Source of the DNA: Weeksella virosa DSM 16922
GTDB lineage: Bacteria > Bacteroidota > Bacteroidia > Flavobacteriales > Weeksellaceae
Assembly: GCF_000189415.1 (NCBI RefSeq)
Contig: NC_015144.1
Span: 1,245,501 to 1,309,500 of the forward strand
Length of the DNA: 64,000 nt
Direction: 5' to 3'
Part shown: positions 19,450 through 28,917 of the stretch, one piece after another
How positions within the stretch are numbered: the first letter of the stretch is position 1
How the letters are laid out: every line of letters starts with the position of its first letter
Made by a program: the position numbers and the translations under genes
The notes under the pieces: generated by a model
Databases searched by the model: none
What the model saw: the letters and a program-made list of their open reading frames with translations, nothing else
What the model was told of the DNA's origin: nothing

Positions 19450-21441
19450 ATGAAGCATTCCCTTAGTCTGTTGATTGGTATTCTTACCATTCCCCTATTG
19501 GGCCAAATAGATAGAAATCAAACCTCCGATTCTTCTCCTTATTCGGTAATCCAGCAAGACACCCTGCGTAGAAGACCTTTGCAGAGCAACTCGCAAGACG
19601 ATTCTATAGTTTATGTAAAAAGAGTGATCTCAGATTATCAATTTTGGCGAAATGACCAAAAACGAGAAATCGTGGATACGACTCTAACTATCGATTCCTA
19701 CTACAAACAAAATTTTGTAGAAAAAGATCTTTTCGGTAAAATGCCTTTCCCTAATATTGGCAGGCCTTTCACTGCTCTAGAAGTAGACAACAAACGCTTT
19801 GGTGTCGCCTTATTGCCAGCAGGTAAACGAGAGAATTATCTCTATGCAGAAGACATTCGCTATTTTGATGTGAAAACTCCGATGACGCAATTTGTGTATG
19901 AAAATGGCGTACGCGAAGGCAATTATTTGTCGTCGCTTTTTACACATAATCTTAATTCTCAATTCAACTATGCAGTGCAATACAGAGGTCTGCGTTCGCA
20001 AGGTTTGTATCGTCGAGAGTTGGCTGCCAACAACGCATTGGTAATAAGTTCTAACTATCATACCAAAGATAAACGCTTGTCGGTTTGGGGACATTTCTCG
20101 AGACAAAATATCGATAACCAAGAAAATAACGGCTTGCAAGATATTCATGATTTTATAGATGGGAAAGACCGAAACCTCACCAATGTTCGCAATATCGAGG
20201 TGAACATGAACGAAACCCAATCCAAATACGACTCTAGACGATATTTTTTGGGCGCTTCGTATGGCATCCTACCTAAATATACCGCTGATTCTACTTTCTA
20301 TCATGCCGTGAAATTGAGCAATCAGTTGACATTCGAGGATCAGATTTACAAAATAAACTCATCACAAACTGATTTGGCACCTTGGATCACAGGAGAAAAT
20401 AATTTGGTCGGATTGATGTTCCTAAACGAGAAAAAACTAAAATCCTTTACCAATCTTACCACCGCTGAGTTCCAATGGTCAGATCGACTAACGATTGATG
20501 CTGGACTCAAATACCAAAATGTACGCCTTTTTGGTCGAGACGATTATCCATATTATCCGAATTCAATACAGAATATTCCGTACAAATGGTCGCAAAATCT
20601 AATAGGTTTAATAGGACAATTACAATTTGATTGGTCTGATCGATTATCGCTCCACGGTCATTTAGAATTTTTGCAAAGCGAAGATTTCGGAAGTCTGTAT
20701 AACATAGACGCAGCCCTGAAGATAGCACCGATAAAAGGTTATGCGATTACAGCAGGGGTTTTGATGCAAGCAGATTTACCAGCAATAAACGCGATGTATA
20801 ACCAAAGCCCGATCGAACAATTCAATTATTTTTATAATGATTTCAATACTGTAAAATCGAGAAAGTTGTACGGTGTATTATCGTTAGAAAAACTTAATAC
20901 TCAAATAGAAGCAGCCTATTTTAACCTGGACGATTACCTTTATTATAGGGCTGATTTGTTACCAGCTCAATTGGATGATGCTATTCAATCATTCAAAATA
21001 AAAGGGCGTAATCACTTGTCATACAATGGATTTAATTTAGTTTCTACACTTCAATACCAAAAAACAACCAAGAATGAAGAATATATGCCACTGCCCGAAT
21101 TTTTGGTTAGAGAAACTTTGTATTGGCAAGGTAAAGTATTCAATCGGAAAGCAGAAATACAAACAGGAGTCAATGTGTATTATTTTTCTTCGTTTGATGC
21201 GCTAGGATTTACGCCAATTTTCAATGAATTCTACCTGCAAAATCCCGCTCAACTTCAGCCGATTGGTAATCATCCGATGATCGACTTATTTATCAATGCC
21301 AAAATTCGTAACATGCGAATATTTATTCGTGGAGATCATTTTAATGCACTTTTTGGTAAACGAGATTATTTCTCTTCACCTGGAACGCCGTATCGCGGAT
21401 TCAAATTTCAGATCGGAATAAAATGGGATTTATTTACCTAG
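19450..21441 (+). CDS. Putative outer-membrane porin (Porin_10-like)
   Basis: I start at the ATG at 19450 (663 aa), which gives a clean signal peptide MKHSLSLLIGILTIPLLGQ. The frame is open further upstream but that stretch contains the promoter. After a short Asn/Asp/Ser-rich linker comes a long run of amphipathic beta-strands (SSNYHTKDKRLSVWGHFSRQ, LTTAEFQWSDRLTIDAGLKY) ending FKFQIGIKWDLF, a barrel C-terminus. The whole matches the ~650-aa putative porin family common in Flavobacteriia. The transported solute is unknown. It has its own promoter and is not part of the SusC/D transcript. Confidence 0.75.
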   Translation: MKHSLSLLIGILTIPLLGQIDRNQTSDSSPYSVIQQDTLRRRPLQSNSQDDSIVYVKRVISDYQFWRNDQKREIVDTTLTIDSYYKQNFVEKDLFGKMPFPNIGRPFTALEVDNKRFGVALLPAGKRENYLYAEDIRYFDVKTPMTQFVYENGVREGNYLSSLFTHNLNSQFNYAVQYRGLRSQGLYRRELAANNALVISSNYHTKDKRLSVWGHFSRQNIDNQENNGLQDIHDFIDGKDRNLTNVRNIEVNMNETQSKYDSRRYFLGASYGILPKYTADSTFYHAVKLSNQLTFEDQIYKINSSQTDLAPWITGENNLVGLMFLNEKKLKSFTNLTTAEFQWSDRLTIDAGLKYQNVRLFGRDDYPYYPNSIQNIPYKWSQNLIGLIGQLQFDWSDRLSLHGHLEFLQSEDFGSLYNIDAALKIAPIKGYAITAGVLMQADLPAINAMYNQSPIEQFNYFYNDFNTVKSRKLYGVLSLEKLNTQIEAAYFNLDDYLYYRADLLPAQLDDAIQSFKIKGRNHLSYNGFNLVSTLQYQKTTKNEEYMPLPEFLVRETLYWQGKVFNRKAEIQTGVNVYYFSSFDALGFTPIFNEFYLQNPAQLQPIGNHPMIDLFINAKIRNMRIFIRGDHFNALFGKRDYFSSPGTPYRGFKFQIGIKWDLFT

Positions 21442-21510
21442 AAAAACAAAAATAACAAAGAGATTAATCTAGATTAAATTCATTAGTTTCGTAGAAGGCA
21501 CCATCTATGT

Positions 21511-22575
21511 ATGAAAAAAATATTATTTATCACAACCCTGTTATCTATTTCATCTTTTGCACAAGAATTACATCTCGAACAAGCCAAAAAGATTTTCGAG
21601 TTGCCAACAAACTGTATCACGATCGAATACCCAAACAAGTTAGGAAATGTGTTGGGAAGTGAACAAGATCTGAAAACCCCTAAACAACTACGCCCGATTT
21701 TCTATGGTTGCTTCGATTGGCATTCCTCTGTACATGGATTTTGGTCAATCGTAAAATTGATGAAAGATTTTCCAGAATTGGATGAGAATAATTCGGTAAG
21801 AATTCTACTCAATCAACTGATAACACCCGAAAATGTTCGCATAGAAAAGGCCTTTTTCGAGGATAGAAATAATCGGAATTTCGAGCGAACCTATGGTTGG
21901 GCATGGTTGTTACAACTGCAAATGGAACTGAATACATGGCAAGATTCAGATGCACAAAAATGGGCAAAAAATCTTCAACCTCTCACAGAACTTATTGTAG
22001 CTAAGTATAAAGAATATTTGCCAAAACTGGTTTATCCTGTACGTACAGGCACGCACGACAACACCGCTTTTGGTCTAAGTTTAGCTATTGATTATGCACG
22101 TTCGTTAAATGATAAAGCTTTTGAACAAGCGATAATCGAAAATGCGAATCGTTTATATTTAAAAGATAAAGGATGTAATCTTGGTTTTGAACCAAGTGGA
22201 TCTGATTTTCTTTCGGCTTGTTTAGAAGAAGCATTATTAATGTCTAAAATTACACCAACCAAAGAATATAAAACGTGGTTAAAAGATTTTTTACCACAGC
22301 TATTTGATAAAAAACATGAGTTGAAACCAGGGATTGTTTCTGATCGTACGGATGGACAATTGGTGCATTTGGATGGTTTAAATTTTAGTCGTGCAACAGC
22401 TTTGTATCAAATTGCGTATAAATTACCAGAATTAAATTATTTGAATTCTTGGGCAGATCATCATTTTAATTATTCGTTCAATAATATTTCAAATGATGAT
22501 TACATGGGAAGTCATTGGTTAGGAACGTTTGCTTTGTATGCTTTGAAAACTAAACAAGAATTAAAATCGAAATAA
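21511..22575 (+). CDS. DUF2891 family exported protein
   Basis: This 354-aa protein has a signal peptide (KKILFITTLLSISSFAQ). The mature part shows the DUF2891 pattern: LRPIFYGCFDWHSSVHGFW, FERTYGWAWLLQLQ, GTHDNTAFGLSLAIDYA and SHWLGTFALYAL. The conserved Trp, His and aromatic residues suggest an all-helical alpha/alpha toroid of the kind found in sugar-active enzymes, but no activity is established. Its TAA overlaps the ATG of the next gene (TAATG), so the two are translationally coupled. Codon usage in the second half shifts to more A/T-ending codons, without a visible break. Confidence 0.8.
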   Translation: MKKILFITTLLSISSFAQELHLEQAKKIFELPTNCITIEYPNKLGNVLGSEQDLKTPKQLRPIFYGCFDWHSSVHGFWSIVKLMKDFPELDENNSVRILLNQLITPENVRIEKAFFEDRNNRNFERTYGWAWLLQLQMELNTWQDSDAQKWAKNLQPLTELIVAKYKEYLPKLVYPVRTGTHDNTAFGLSLAIDYARSLNDKAFEQAIIENANRLYLKDKGCNLGFEPSGSDFLSACLEEALLMSKITPTKEYKTWLKDFLPQLFDKKHELKPGIVSDRTDGQLVHLDGLNFSRATALYQIAYKLPELNYLNSWADHHFNYSFNNISNDDYMGSHWLGTFALYALKTKQELKSK

Positions 22576-22958
22576 TGTTTATAGATCAAAACGGAAATTA
22601 TAAGTTGAAAGTGGCTTTCGATTATGATGATACATTAACAGATGAAGTTTTATTTCAGTTGGCACAGCGAATGATTAGAAAAGGACATGATGTGTGGATT
22701 TTGACGGTGCGTACAAGTAATGAACAATATTTGGAACACTGTACACGAATGGATATAGAACCTAAATTAGAAGGTCGCAATGCTGATTTGATTGCTGATG
22801 CTACAGCTTTAGGAATTGCAGATAAAATTATTTATACCGATAGTGAGGATAAGTTAGAATTTTATCAAGTACATCAATTTGATATGCTTTTTGATGATGA
22901 TGCAGATTGGCATACGAATCCGATTTGTGAAGCAGGTGGTATTGGAATTCACATATAA
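22575..22958 (+). CDS. HAD-superfamily phosphatase-like protein
   Basis: This small 127-aa protein has the HAD motif I VAFDYDDTLTD (two Asp spaced DxD, nucleophile and acid/base), a motif II-like LTVRTS, and a motif IV-like MLFDDDADWH. It lacks a sizeable cap domain, as in minimal phosphatases acting on small or macromolecular substrates. Its start overlaps the stop of the DUF2891 gene by one base. Its stop lies inside a palindrome shared with the converging dusB. The substrate is unknown. Confidence 0.8.
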   Translation: MFIDQNGNYKLKVAFDYDDTLTDEVLFQLAQRMIRKGHDVWILTVRTSNEQYLEHCTRMDIEPKLEGRNADLIADATALGIADKIIYTDSEDKLEFYQVHQFDMLFDDDADWHTNPICEAGGIGIHI

Positions 22959-22995
22959 AATAAAAACCATCTCGTTTGAGATGGTTTTTATTTTA
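22956..22995. terminator. Bidirectional terminator carrying both stop codons
   Basis: A perfect 18-bp inverted repeat (22956-22973 and 22978-22995) with a GTTT loop. It begins with the TAA of the HAD gene and ends with the TAA of the converging dusB on the other strand. Confidence 0.88.
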
Positions 22996-23991
22996 AATAT
23001 TATTTAGTAATTGAGGAATAAATTCTTCTTCAATTTCTTTAAAGGTTGCTTCGATATCAATTAAATTATCTTGCGTAACTAATTTTGTACGATAAGGTTT
23101 AAAGTTTGGAATACCTTTAAAGTAATTCGTATAATGCATACGAGTTTCTAAAATTCCGGTACGTTCACCCTTCCACTCCATTGCCCAAAGCAAATGATTT
23201 CTAGCTGCTTCTACTCGTTCTTGTATAGTAGGTTCGGGTAAGAATTCGCCTGTTTCTCGGTAATGTTTTATCTTATTAAAAATCCAAGGATGTCCGATTG
23301 CAGCTCTTCCGATCATGATTCCATCTACACCATATTTTTCTTTAAACTCGATAGCTTTTTGGGGTGAGTCTATATCGCCATTTCCAAAAATCGGAATTTC
23401 GATGTTGGGATTGGCTTTTACGCGAGCAATATGCGACCAATCCGAATGGCCTTTGTACATTTGGGCCCTTGTTCGCCCATGAATTGCCAATGCTTTGATG
23501 CCGGTTTCTTGTAAGCGTTCGGCAACCTCATCAATGTTAATCGAATCGTGATCCCAGCCTAAACGCGTTTTTACTGTTACAGGTAGATGTGTGCTTTCAA
23601 CAACCGATTTTGTTAGCCGAACCATAAGATCAACATCTTTTAAGACGCCTGCTCCTGCACCTTTGCATACGACTTTTTTTACTGGACACCCAAAATTGAT
23701 GTCTACCAAATCGGGCTCAACTGTCTCGACAATTTTTGCAGACATAGCCATGGCTTCTTCATCGCCACCAAAAATTTGAATGCCAATTGGTCTTTCTTCA
23801 TCGAAAATGTCTAATTTTTTCCTACTTTTGATAGCATCTCGGATGAGACCTTCGGAAGAAATAAATTCAGTGTACATAAGGTCGGCGCCGTTCATTTTAC
23901 ATAACCGACGAAATGGAGGATCGCTAACGTCTTCCATAGGAGCCAATAACAAAGGGAAATTGGGTAAGCTAATGTTGCCTATCTTTACCAC
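22993..23991 (-). CDS. dusB: tRNA-dihydrouridine synthase (DusB type)
   Basis: This 332-aa FMN enzyme reduces uridines in the D-loop of tRNAs. It shows the TIM-barrel start FPLLLAPMEDVSDPPFRRLC, the signature DINFGCPVKKVVCKGAGAG (with the catalytic Cys), VTVKTRLGWDH and ALAIHGRTRAQMYKG, and GIMIGRAAIGHPWIF for FMN phosphate binding. The start is GTG at 23991; no in-frame ATG gives a full N-terminus. A TAATTTTG -7 box lies 11 bp upstream on the minus strand (24003-24010). It is divergent from the ATP synthase genes. Confidence 0.92.
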   Translation of the reverse strand: MVKIGNISLPNFPLLLAPMEDVSDPPFRRLCKMNGADLMYTEFISSEGLIRDAIKSRKKLDIFDEERPIGIQIFGGDEEAMAMSAKIVETVEPDLVDINFGCPVKKVVCKGAGAGVLKDVDLMVRLTKSVVESTHLPVTVKTRLGWDHDSINIDEVAERLQETGIKALAIHGRTRAQMYKGHSDWSHIARVKANPNIEIPIFGNGDIDSPQKAIEFKEKYGVDGIMIGRAAIGHPWIFNKIKHYRETGEFLPEPTIQERVEAARNHLLWAMEWKGERTGILETRMHYTNYFKGIPNFKPYRTKLVTQDNLIDIEATFKEIEEEFIPQLLNNI

Positions 23992-24019
23992 AGATTTTTT
24001 TGCAAAATTACAAAATATT

Positions 24020-24253
24020 ATGAAACAGAAATCAAAGTTGGAAAATGTAAATCAATACCTGAAATTTTCTGCAATGGGAATTCAGATGGGCGCTGTGATT
24101 GCTATTTTTGCTTTGGTAGGTCGTTGGCTCGATAAGAAATTTCTGACAGAGACACCATACTATACTGCAGGATTAGCACTCGTTGGGGTTTTGGCCTCCA
24201 TGTATCTCATGATAAAACAATTACCCAAATCTGACAAAAAAAATGAAAAATAA
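24020..24253 (+). CDS. AtpZ/AtpI family F-ATPase assembly protein
   Basis: This 77-aa membrane protein has two transmembrane helices (FSAMGIQMGAVIAIFALVGRW and PYYTAGLALVGVLASMYLMI), the layout of the AtpZ/AtpI family linked to F0 assembly and Mg2+ movement. The frame is open far upstream through dusB on the other strand, but the coding-like start is the ATG at 24020, just outside dusB. It overlaps the next gene by 11 bp and heads the atp cluster. Confidence 0.85.
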   Translation: MKQKSKLENVNQYLKFSAMGIQMGAVIAIFALVGRWLDKKFLTETPYYTAGLALVGVLASMYLMIKQLPKSDKKNEK

Positions 24254-24611
24254 ACTTGTAGCTATTCTTTGGTATTTGATTCTTGCCCTAGTTTTTTTTG
24301 TTTTACAGTTTTCTATTTCAGATTGGCTTTTATCCAATTCTCCCAAAGAGCTGATTGTAAAATGTTATTTGGTAGTTGGTCTAATTACACTGTTAATCTT
24401 GTTCAATGCTCTGATAATTCAACGATTGTACCCAATACATGTAGGTTCTGTTTTTTTGGTTGGGATGATTGCTAAAATGGCAGTAGTGTTGGCTTGGGTC
24501 TTTGTAAATCAGGAAATTAAAGACAATATTTATCAATTAATTCTTGCATATTTCTTACTTTTGTTTGCAGAGGTAATTGGGTTTGTTAAACTGCTATCAG
24601 ACAAGCGTTAA
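24243..24611 (+). CDS. Four-helix membrane protein of the atp operon
   Basis: This 122-aa protein has about four hydrophobic helices and few polar residues. It sits between the AtpZ-like gene (11-bp overlap) and atpB. In Flavobacteriia a poorly conserved AtpI-like or DUF6168-type membrane protein often occupies this slot. No motif is visible, so a role in F0 assembly is inferred only from position. The first ~20 residues are a hydrophobic helix rather than a cleaved signal. Confidence 0.7.
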   Translation: MKNKLVAILWYLILALVFFVLQFSISDWLLSNSPKELIVKCYLVVGLITLLILFNALIIQRLYPIHVGSVFLVGMIAKMAVVLAWVFVNQEIKDNIYQLILAYFLLLFAEVIGFVKLLSDKR

Positions 24612-24639
24612 CATAAATTGATGATTTTTAGCATTAACC

Positions 24640-24671
24640 TTTGGTAAGTAGGTAATAATATTATAATTTTG
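24640..24671 (+). promoter_or_regulatory. Internal promoter upstream of atpB
   Basis: TTTG (24640-24643), a 20-bp spacer and TAATTTTG (24664-24671) match the Bacteroidota consensus. The box ends 29 bp before the atpB ATG. It would let atpBEFHAG be transcribed without the two small upstream genes. Confidence 0.65.
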
Positions 24672-24700
24672 CACCCAATTTAGAACCATAAACTTAGAAG

Positions 24701-25852
24701 ATGAAATTTTCGACTTTATTCATTTTACTGTTTTTCTTCGTATTTAGTTTTACGAAGGCTGAAGATGTCTCGGTGATACAACCTTCGGAGTCTACTTTTC
24801 AAGAATTAGTAGCTAAGGAAAAGAAAGCATACGCTGAGGAAGCCGCGAAAGTAAAAACGGGCGAAAGTAAGTATAACCCAGTTCCAGTGATTATGAGTCA
24901 CCTTGCCGATGGGCACGATTGGCACTTTTGGGGTGAAGGAGAAAATAGTTTTACAATTCCATTACCGGTGATTTTATGGGATAACGGACTAAAGATTTTT
25001 ATGTCTTCTAAATTTCATCACAACGAAGAAGTTGCAGAAGTAGATGGTGTGCATTACTTCAATTATAACGAAAAAATTTATAAAACCGATGCACAAGGTA
25101 CAGTAACGTTCGAGCCAAATGAAAAAGGAGAGATGAAAATAGCCAATGAAATGCCGTTGGATTTCTCAATTACAAAAAATGTTGCATCTATGCTTTTGTC
25201 AGTGGTAATCATGATTTTACTATTCGGAGCAGTTGCTGCAAATTATAAAAAACAAGGAAAAGAAGGTTATGTGCCAAGAGGTGTTGCCGGTTTCATCGAG
25301 CCGATCATCATCTTTATCCGTGACGAGGTGGCGATTCCTAATATCGGTGAGAAAAAATATGCGCGTTATATGCCTTATTTGTTAACCCTTTTCTTTTTTA
25401 TTTGGATCAATAATTTATTAGGGTTGTTACCAGGTGCAGCAAATCTCACGGGAAATATTGCTGTAACGCTAGTGTTGGCTGTAATAGCACTGATTGTAAT
25501 CAATGTGTCAGGGAACAAACACTACTGGGGGCATATGTTGTGGATGCCGGGCGTACCGGTGCCTGTAAAATTAATATTGGCACCAATCGAGTTGGTTGGG
25601 ATTCTCACAAAACCCTTCGCTTTGATGATTCGTTTATTCGCTAATATTACAGCAGGACATATCATAATCATGTCATTGATTTCGATTATCTTTATCTTCC
25701 AGACAGAAGCTGTAGCATTAGGGGCATTACCGTTGACTTTATTTATAGATTTCTTAGAGTTATTGGTTGCGGTATTGCAAGCCTTTATTTTTACGATGTT
25801 AGTATCGTTGTTTATCGGAGCGGCAGTGGCAGATCCAGAGGAAGGGCATTAA
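24701..25852 (+). CDS. atpB: ATP synthase F0 subunit a
   Basis: This 383-aa membrane subunit forms the proton half-channels next to the c-ring. It has a signal-like N-terminus and a ~170-residue extension before the core helices, usual in Bacteroidota and much longer than the E. coli protein. The core shows YARYMPYLLTLFFFIWINNLLGLLPG and the essential Arg in LMIRLFANITAGHIIIMSLI. The final helices (LELLVAVLQAFIFTMLVSLF) are canonical. It is first in the atpBEFHAG block. Confidence 0.95.
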   Translation: MKFSTLFILLFFFVFSFTKAEDVSVIQPSESTFQELVAKEKKAYAEEAAKVKTGESKYNPVPVIMSHLADGHDWHFWGEGENSFTIPLPVILWDNGLKIFMSSKFHHNEEVAEVDGVHYFNYNEKIYKTDAQGTVTFEPNEKGEMKIANEMPLDFSITKNVASMLLSVVIMILLFGAVAANYKKQGKEGYVPRGVAGFIEPIIIFIRDEVAIPNIGEKKYARYMPYLLTLFFFIWINNLLGLLPGAANLTGNIAVTLVLAVIALIVINVSGNKHYWGHMLWMPGVPVPVKLILAPIELVGILTKPFALMIRLFANITAGHIIIMSLISIIFIFQTEAVALGALPLTLFIDFLELLVAVLQAFIFTMLVSLFIGAAVADPEEGH

Positions 25853-25900
25853 TCTAATTTAAAAGCAAAAAATAATTTATTAATACTAAATATAATTATC

Positions 25901-26110
25901 ATGACAGGAAGTATTGCAGCAATCGGAGCTGGTTTAGCAGTTTTAGGAGTTGGTTTAGGTATCGGTAAAATCGGTGGATCAGCTATGGAAGGAATCGCTA
26001 GACAACCAGAAGCAGCATCAAAAATTCAAACAGCTATGATTATCGCAGCTGCTCTTATCGAGGGTGCTGGATTATTCGGTATCGTAGTTGCGTTATTAGG
26101 TAACGGATAA
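25901..26110 (+). CDS. atpE: ATP synthase F0 subunit c
   Basis: This 69-aa hairpin subunit of the rotating ring has two glycine-rich helices joined by the polar loop ARQP (residues 33-36). The ion-carrying Glu54 lies in ALIEGAGLFG. The first helix has GIGKIGG where sodium-type rings carry a Gln, which argues for proton use (inference). A hairpin follows the gene inside the operon. Confidence 0.95.
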   Translation: MTGSIAAIGAGLAVLGVGLGIGKIGGSAMEGIARQPEAASKIQTAMIIAAALIEGAGLFGIVVALLGNG

Positions 26111-26120
26111 GAATTTAAAC

Positions 26121-26163
26121 AAAAATTGGCTTCTGTAACGGTTGGTTGTAGAAGCTAATTTTT
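26121..26163 (+). other. Intercistronic hairpin between atpE and atpF
   Basis: Arms 26121-26138 and 26146-26163 pair almost completely with a few G-U pairs (core TTGGCTTCTGTAA against TTGTAGAAGCTAA) and a short T run follows. It could partly terminate or protect the upstream message, raising atpE output over atpF. Confidence 0.65.
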
Positions 26164-26215
26164 CTTTCACAAATGTTTAGAGATAAAAAATACAAATAAT
26201 AAATAAAAATATACA

Positions 26216-26713
26216 ATGGATTTATTAACTCCTTCGATTGGTTTGATTTTTTGGACAGCTATAGTTTTCATTATCCTATTAGTTATTTTGCGTGCGTATG
26301 CTTGGAAACCAATTCTAAATGCAGTAAAAGAACGAGAAAAATCGATAGAAGATAGTCTGAATGCTGCTAAAAAAGCAGAAGAACGTATGGCTAGCCTAAA
26401 TGCAGAAAACGAAAAACTGATGAAAGAAGCCATTATCGAGCGTGATGCCTTATTGAAGCAAGCACGCGAAATGAAAAATTCGATCATTAACCAAGCAAAA
26501 GATACGGCGACGATTGAAGCAAATCGTATAATCGAATCGGCTCGTGAAGCTATCCAAAATGAGAAAACTGCAGCGATGAGTGATATCAAGAATCAAGTAG
26601 CTCAGTTATCGATTGAGGTAGCCGAGAAAATTATGGCAAAAGAATTGTCACAACCAGGCGCACAAGAAGACTTGGTAAATCAAGTTATTGATCAAGTAAA
26701 ACTCAACTCATAA
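26216..26713 (+). CDS. atpF: ATP synthase F0 subunit b
   Basis: This 165-aa peripheral-stalk subunit has one N-terminal membrane helix (IGLIFWTAIVFIILLVILRAY). A long charged coiled coil follows (SIEDSLNAAKKAEERMASLNAEN and onwards) to the C-terminus, where it contacts delta. Length and layout are typical. Its TAA overlaps the atpH ATG (TAATG), giving translational coupling. Confidence 0.94.
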   Translation: MDLLTPSIGLIFWTAIVFIILLVILRAYAWKPILNAVKEREKSIEDSLNAAKKAEERMASLNAENEKLMKEAIIERDALLKQAREMKNSIINQAKDTATIEANRIIESAREAIQNEKTAAMSDIKNQVAQLSIEVAEKIMAKELSQPGAQEDLVNQVIDQVKLNS

Positions 26714-27273
26714 TGGCAGGGATTAGAGCAGCAAGCAGATATGCAAAGGGCTTAACTCAATATGCACAGGAGGTAGGGCAAACACAAGCTGTATATGCAG
26801 AAATGTTGGATTTGAAAACCATGCTTACCAATAGCCATGATTTACGCACTTTTCTACAATCACCAATTTTTGATGAGAAAAAGAAACAAAGTGTTTTATC
26901 AGAAGTTTTTAAAGGTTTTTCACCTTTAACGCAAAAGTTTATTGCCTTAACAGTGAAGAAAGGTCGAGAAAATATTTTAGACCAAATTGCTGATCAGTAT
27001 ATTCGTTTGTACAATGCGGCCAACAAAATTGTAACAGCAGAAGTAATATCAGCAGTAGAATTAGATCAAGTTACTTTAGATAAAATTGTAGCAAAAGCAA
27101 AAGAATCTTTGCCGGCAGATGCTCAGGTAAAAGTAGAGAATAAAGTAGACAGTAGCCTAATCGGTGGATTTGTATTACGCGTTGGGAACCAACAAATCGA
27201 TACAAGCATCAAAACAAAAGTTGCTAACTTGAAAAAAGAATTCAGTAAAAACGATTACATTCCTAAATATTAA
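26713..27273 (+). CDS. atpH: ATP synthase F1 subunit delta
   Basis: This 186-aa subunit joins the peripheral stalk to the top of F1. It has the six-helix N-terminal domain ([17 protein letters not shown]) and the conserved C-terminal motif [20 protein letters not shown]. It starts within the atpF stop codon and is followed 11 bp later by atpA. Confidence 0.94.
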   Translation: MAGIRAASRYAKGLTQYAQEVGQTQAVYAEMLDLKTMLTNSHDLRTFLQSPIFDEKKKQSVLSEVFKGFSPLTQKFIALTVKKGRENILDQIADQYIRLYNAANKIVTAEVISAVELDQVTLDKIVAKAKESLPADAQVKVENKVDSSLIGGFVLRVGNQQIDTSIKTKVANLKKEFSKNDYIPKY

Positions 27274-27284
27274 ATATTTCAAAC

Positions 27285-28862
27285 ATGCCAGAAATAAATC
27301 CAGCTGAAATTTCAGCAATTTTAAAACAACAACTTTCTAGCTTAGATTCTACAGTAGAATTAGCAGAAGTAGGAACCGTTCTAAGTGTAGGGGATGGTAT
27401 TGCACGTGTATATGGATTAGACAATGCACAATATGGTGAGTTAGTAGAATTCGCGAATGGTTCGGAAGGAATGGTACAAAACTTAGAAGAAGATAACGTA
27501 GGTATTGTATTATTCGGTCCATCGACAGCCATTAAAGAAGGAGATACAGTAAAACGTACCAACCGTATTGCTTCCATCAATGTTGGGGAAGGAATGCTTG
27601 GGCGTGTTGTAGATATGTTAGGAAATCCTATCGATGGAAAAGGTCCTATCGAAGGTCAATTATACGAAATGCCTATCGAGCGAAAAGCGCCAGGGGTAAT
27701 TTATCGTCAACCAGTAAACGAGCCTTTGCAAACCGGTATCGTATCGATTGATTCGATGATTCCGATTGGTCGTGGACAGCGTGAGTTGATTATTGGTGAC
27801 CGCCAAACCGGAAAAACTTCTGTTGCTTTGGATGCTATCCTAAACCAGAAAGAGTTTTACGATCGTGGAGAGCCAGTTTTCTGTATATATGTTGCCGTAG
27901 GACAAAAAGGTTCTACTGTAGCTGGAATTATGAAAACCTTACAAGAACACGGAGCAGATAAATATACAGTGATTGTTGCAGCAAACGCATCAGATCCTGC
28001 ACCAATGCAAGTGTATGCGCCAATGGCCGGTGCTGCAATTGGAGAATTCTTCCGTGATTCTGGACGTCCTGCACTTATCGTGTATGATGATTTAACCAAA
28101 CAAGCCGTAGCTTACCGCGAGGTGTCTTTATTATTACGTCGCCCACCAGGACGCGAAGCATATCCAGGAGACGTATTCTACTTGCACTCTCGTTTATTAG
28201 AGCGCGCTGCGAAAATCATTAAAGATGACACCATCGCTGCACAAATGAATGATTTACCAGAATCTATGCGTCCGATCGTAAAAGGAGGAGGATCATTAAC
28301 TGCCCTTCCGATTATCGAAACGCAAGCAGGTGACGTTTCTGCCTATATTCCTACCAACGTAATTTCGATTACCGATGGTCAGATTTTCTTAGAGTCAGAT
28401 TTATTCAACTCAGGGATTCGTCCAGCGATCAACGTAGGTATTTCGGTTTCTCGTGTAGGAGGATCTGCCCAAACCAAACCAATGAAAAAAGTATCTGGTA
28501 CCCTAAAATTAGACCAAGCTCAGTACCGAGAATTAGAAGCTTTCGCTAAATTTGGGTCTGATTTGGATGCTGCAACAATGGGAGTTATCGGGAAAGGTGA
28601 ACGTAACGTAGAGTTATTGAAACAAGGAGTAAACTCTCCAATTCCGGTAGAAGAACAAGTAGCTGTAATTTTTGCTGGTACAAATGGTCTCTTGAGAAAT
28701 GTTCCGGTAAACAAAGTAAAAGAATGGCAAACCGATTATATAGACGTTATGCGTTCTCAACATTCAGATACACTTACAGCTATCCGTAACGGTAAATGGG
28801 ATGATACCATTATCGATATTTTGAAAGCAGTTGTGGCTGATACAACAGGAAAATATAATTAA
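27285..28862 (+). CDS. atpA: ATP synthase F1 subunit alpha
   Basis: This 525-aa non-catalytic nucleotide-binding subunit of F1 has the N-terminal beta-barrel ([17 protein letters not shown]), the P-loop [13 protein letters not shown], and the family signature region [17 protein letters not shown]. The C-terminal helical domain is complete. It pairs with a beta subunit that is not encoded in this window. A hairpin separates it from atpG. Confidence 0.97.
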   Translation: MPEINPAEISAILKQQLSSLDSTVELAEVGTVLSVGDGIARVYGLDNAQYGELVEFANGSEGMVQNLEEDNVGIVLFGPSTAIKEGDTVKRTNRIASINVGEGMLGRVVDMLGNPIDGKGPIEGQLYEMPIERKAPGVIYRQPVNEPLQTGIVSIDSMIPIGRGQRELIIGDRQTGKTSVALDAILNQKEFYDRGEPVFCIYVAVGQKGSTVAGIMKTLQEHGADKYTVIVAANASDPAPMQVYAPMAGAAIGEFFRDSGRPALIVYDDLTKQAVAYREVSLLLRRPPGREAYPGDVFYLHSRLLERAAKIIKDDTIAAQMNDLPESMRPIVKGGGSLTALPIIETQAGDVSAYIPTNVISITDGQIFLESDLFNSGIRPAINVGISVSRVGGSAQTKPMKKVSGTLKLDQAQYRELEAFAKFGSDLDAATMGVIGKGERNVELLKQGVNSPIPVEEQVAVIFAGTNGLLRNVPVNKVKEWQTDYIDVMRSQHSDTLTAIRNGKWDDTIIDILKAVVADTTGKYN

Positions 28863-28874
28863 TAATAGTACAAG

Positions 28875-28898
28875 CAGGGAAACTTGTTTCCCTGTTTT
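28875..28898 (+). other. Intercistronic hairpin between atpA and atpG
   Basis: Stem CAGGGAAAC/GTTTCCCTG with a 2-4 base loop and a TTTT tail, in the 55-bp gap. It looks like a weak terminator or a processing/stability element inside the operon. Confidence 0.65.
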
Positions 28899-28917
28899 AG
28901 TCCATCTAAATTAGATT

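Noticed and set aside
23780..24019. Long N-terminal part of an ORF antisense to dusB
   Set aside because: It is a shadow of dusB; only the last 77 codons form the AtpZ-like protein.
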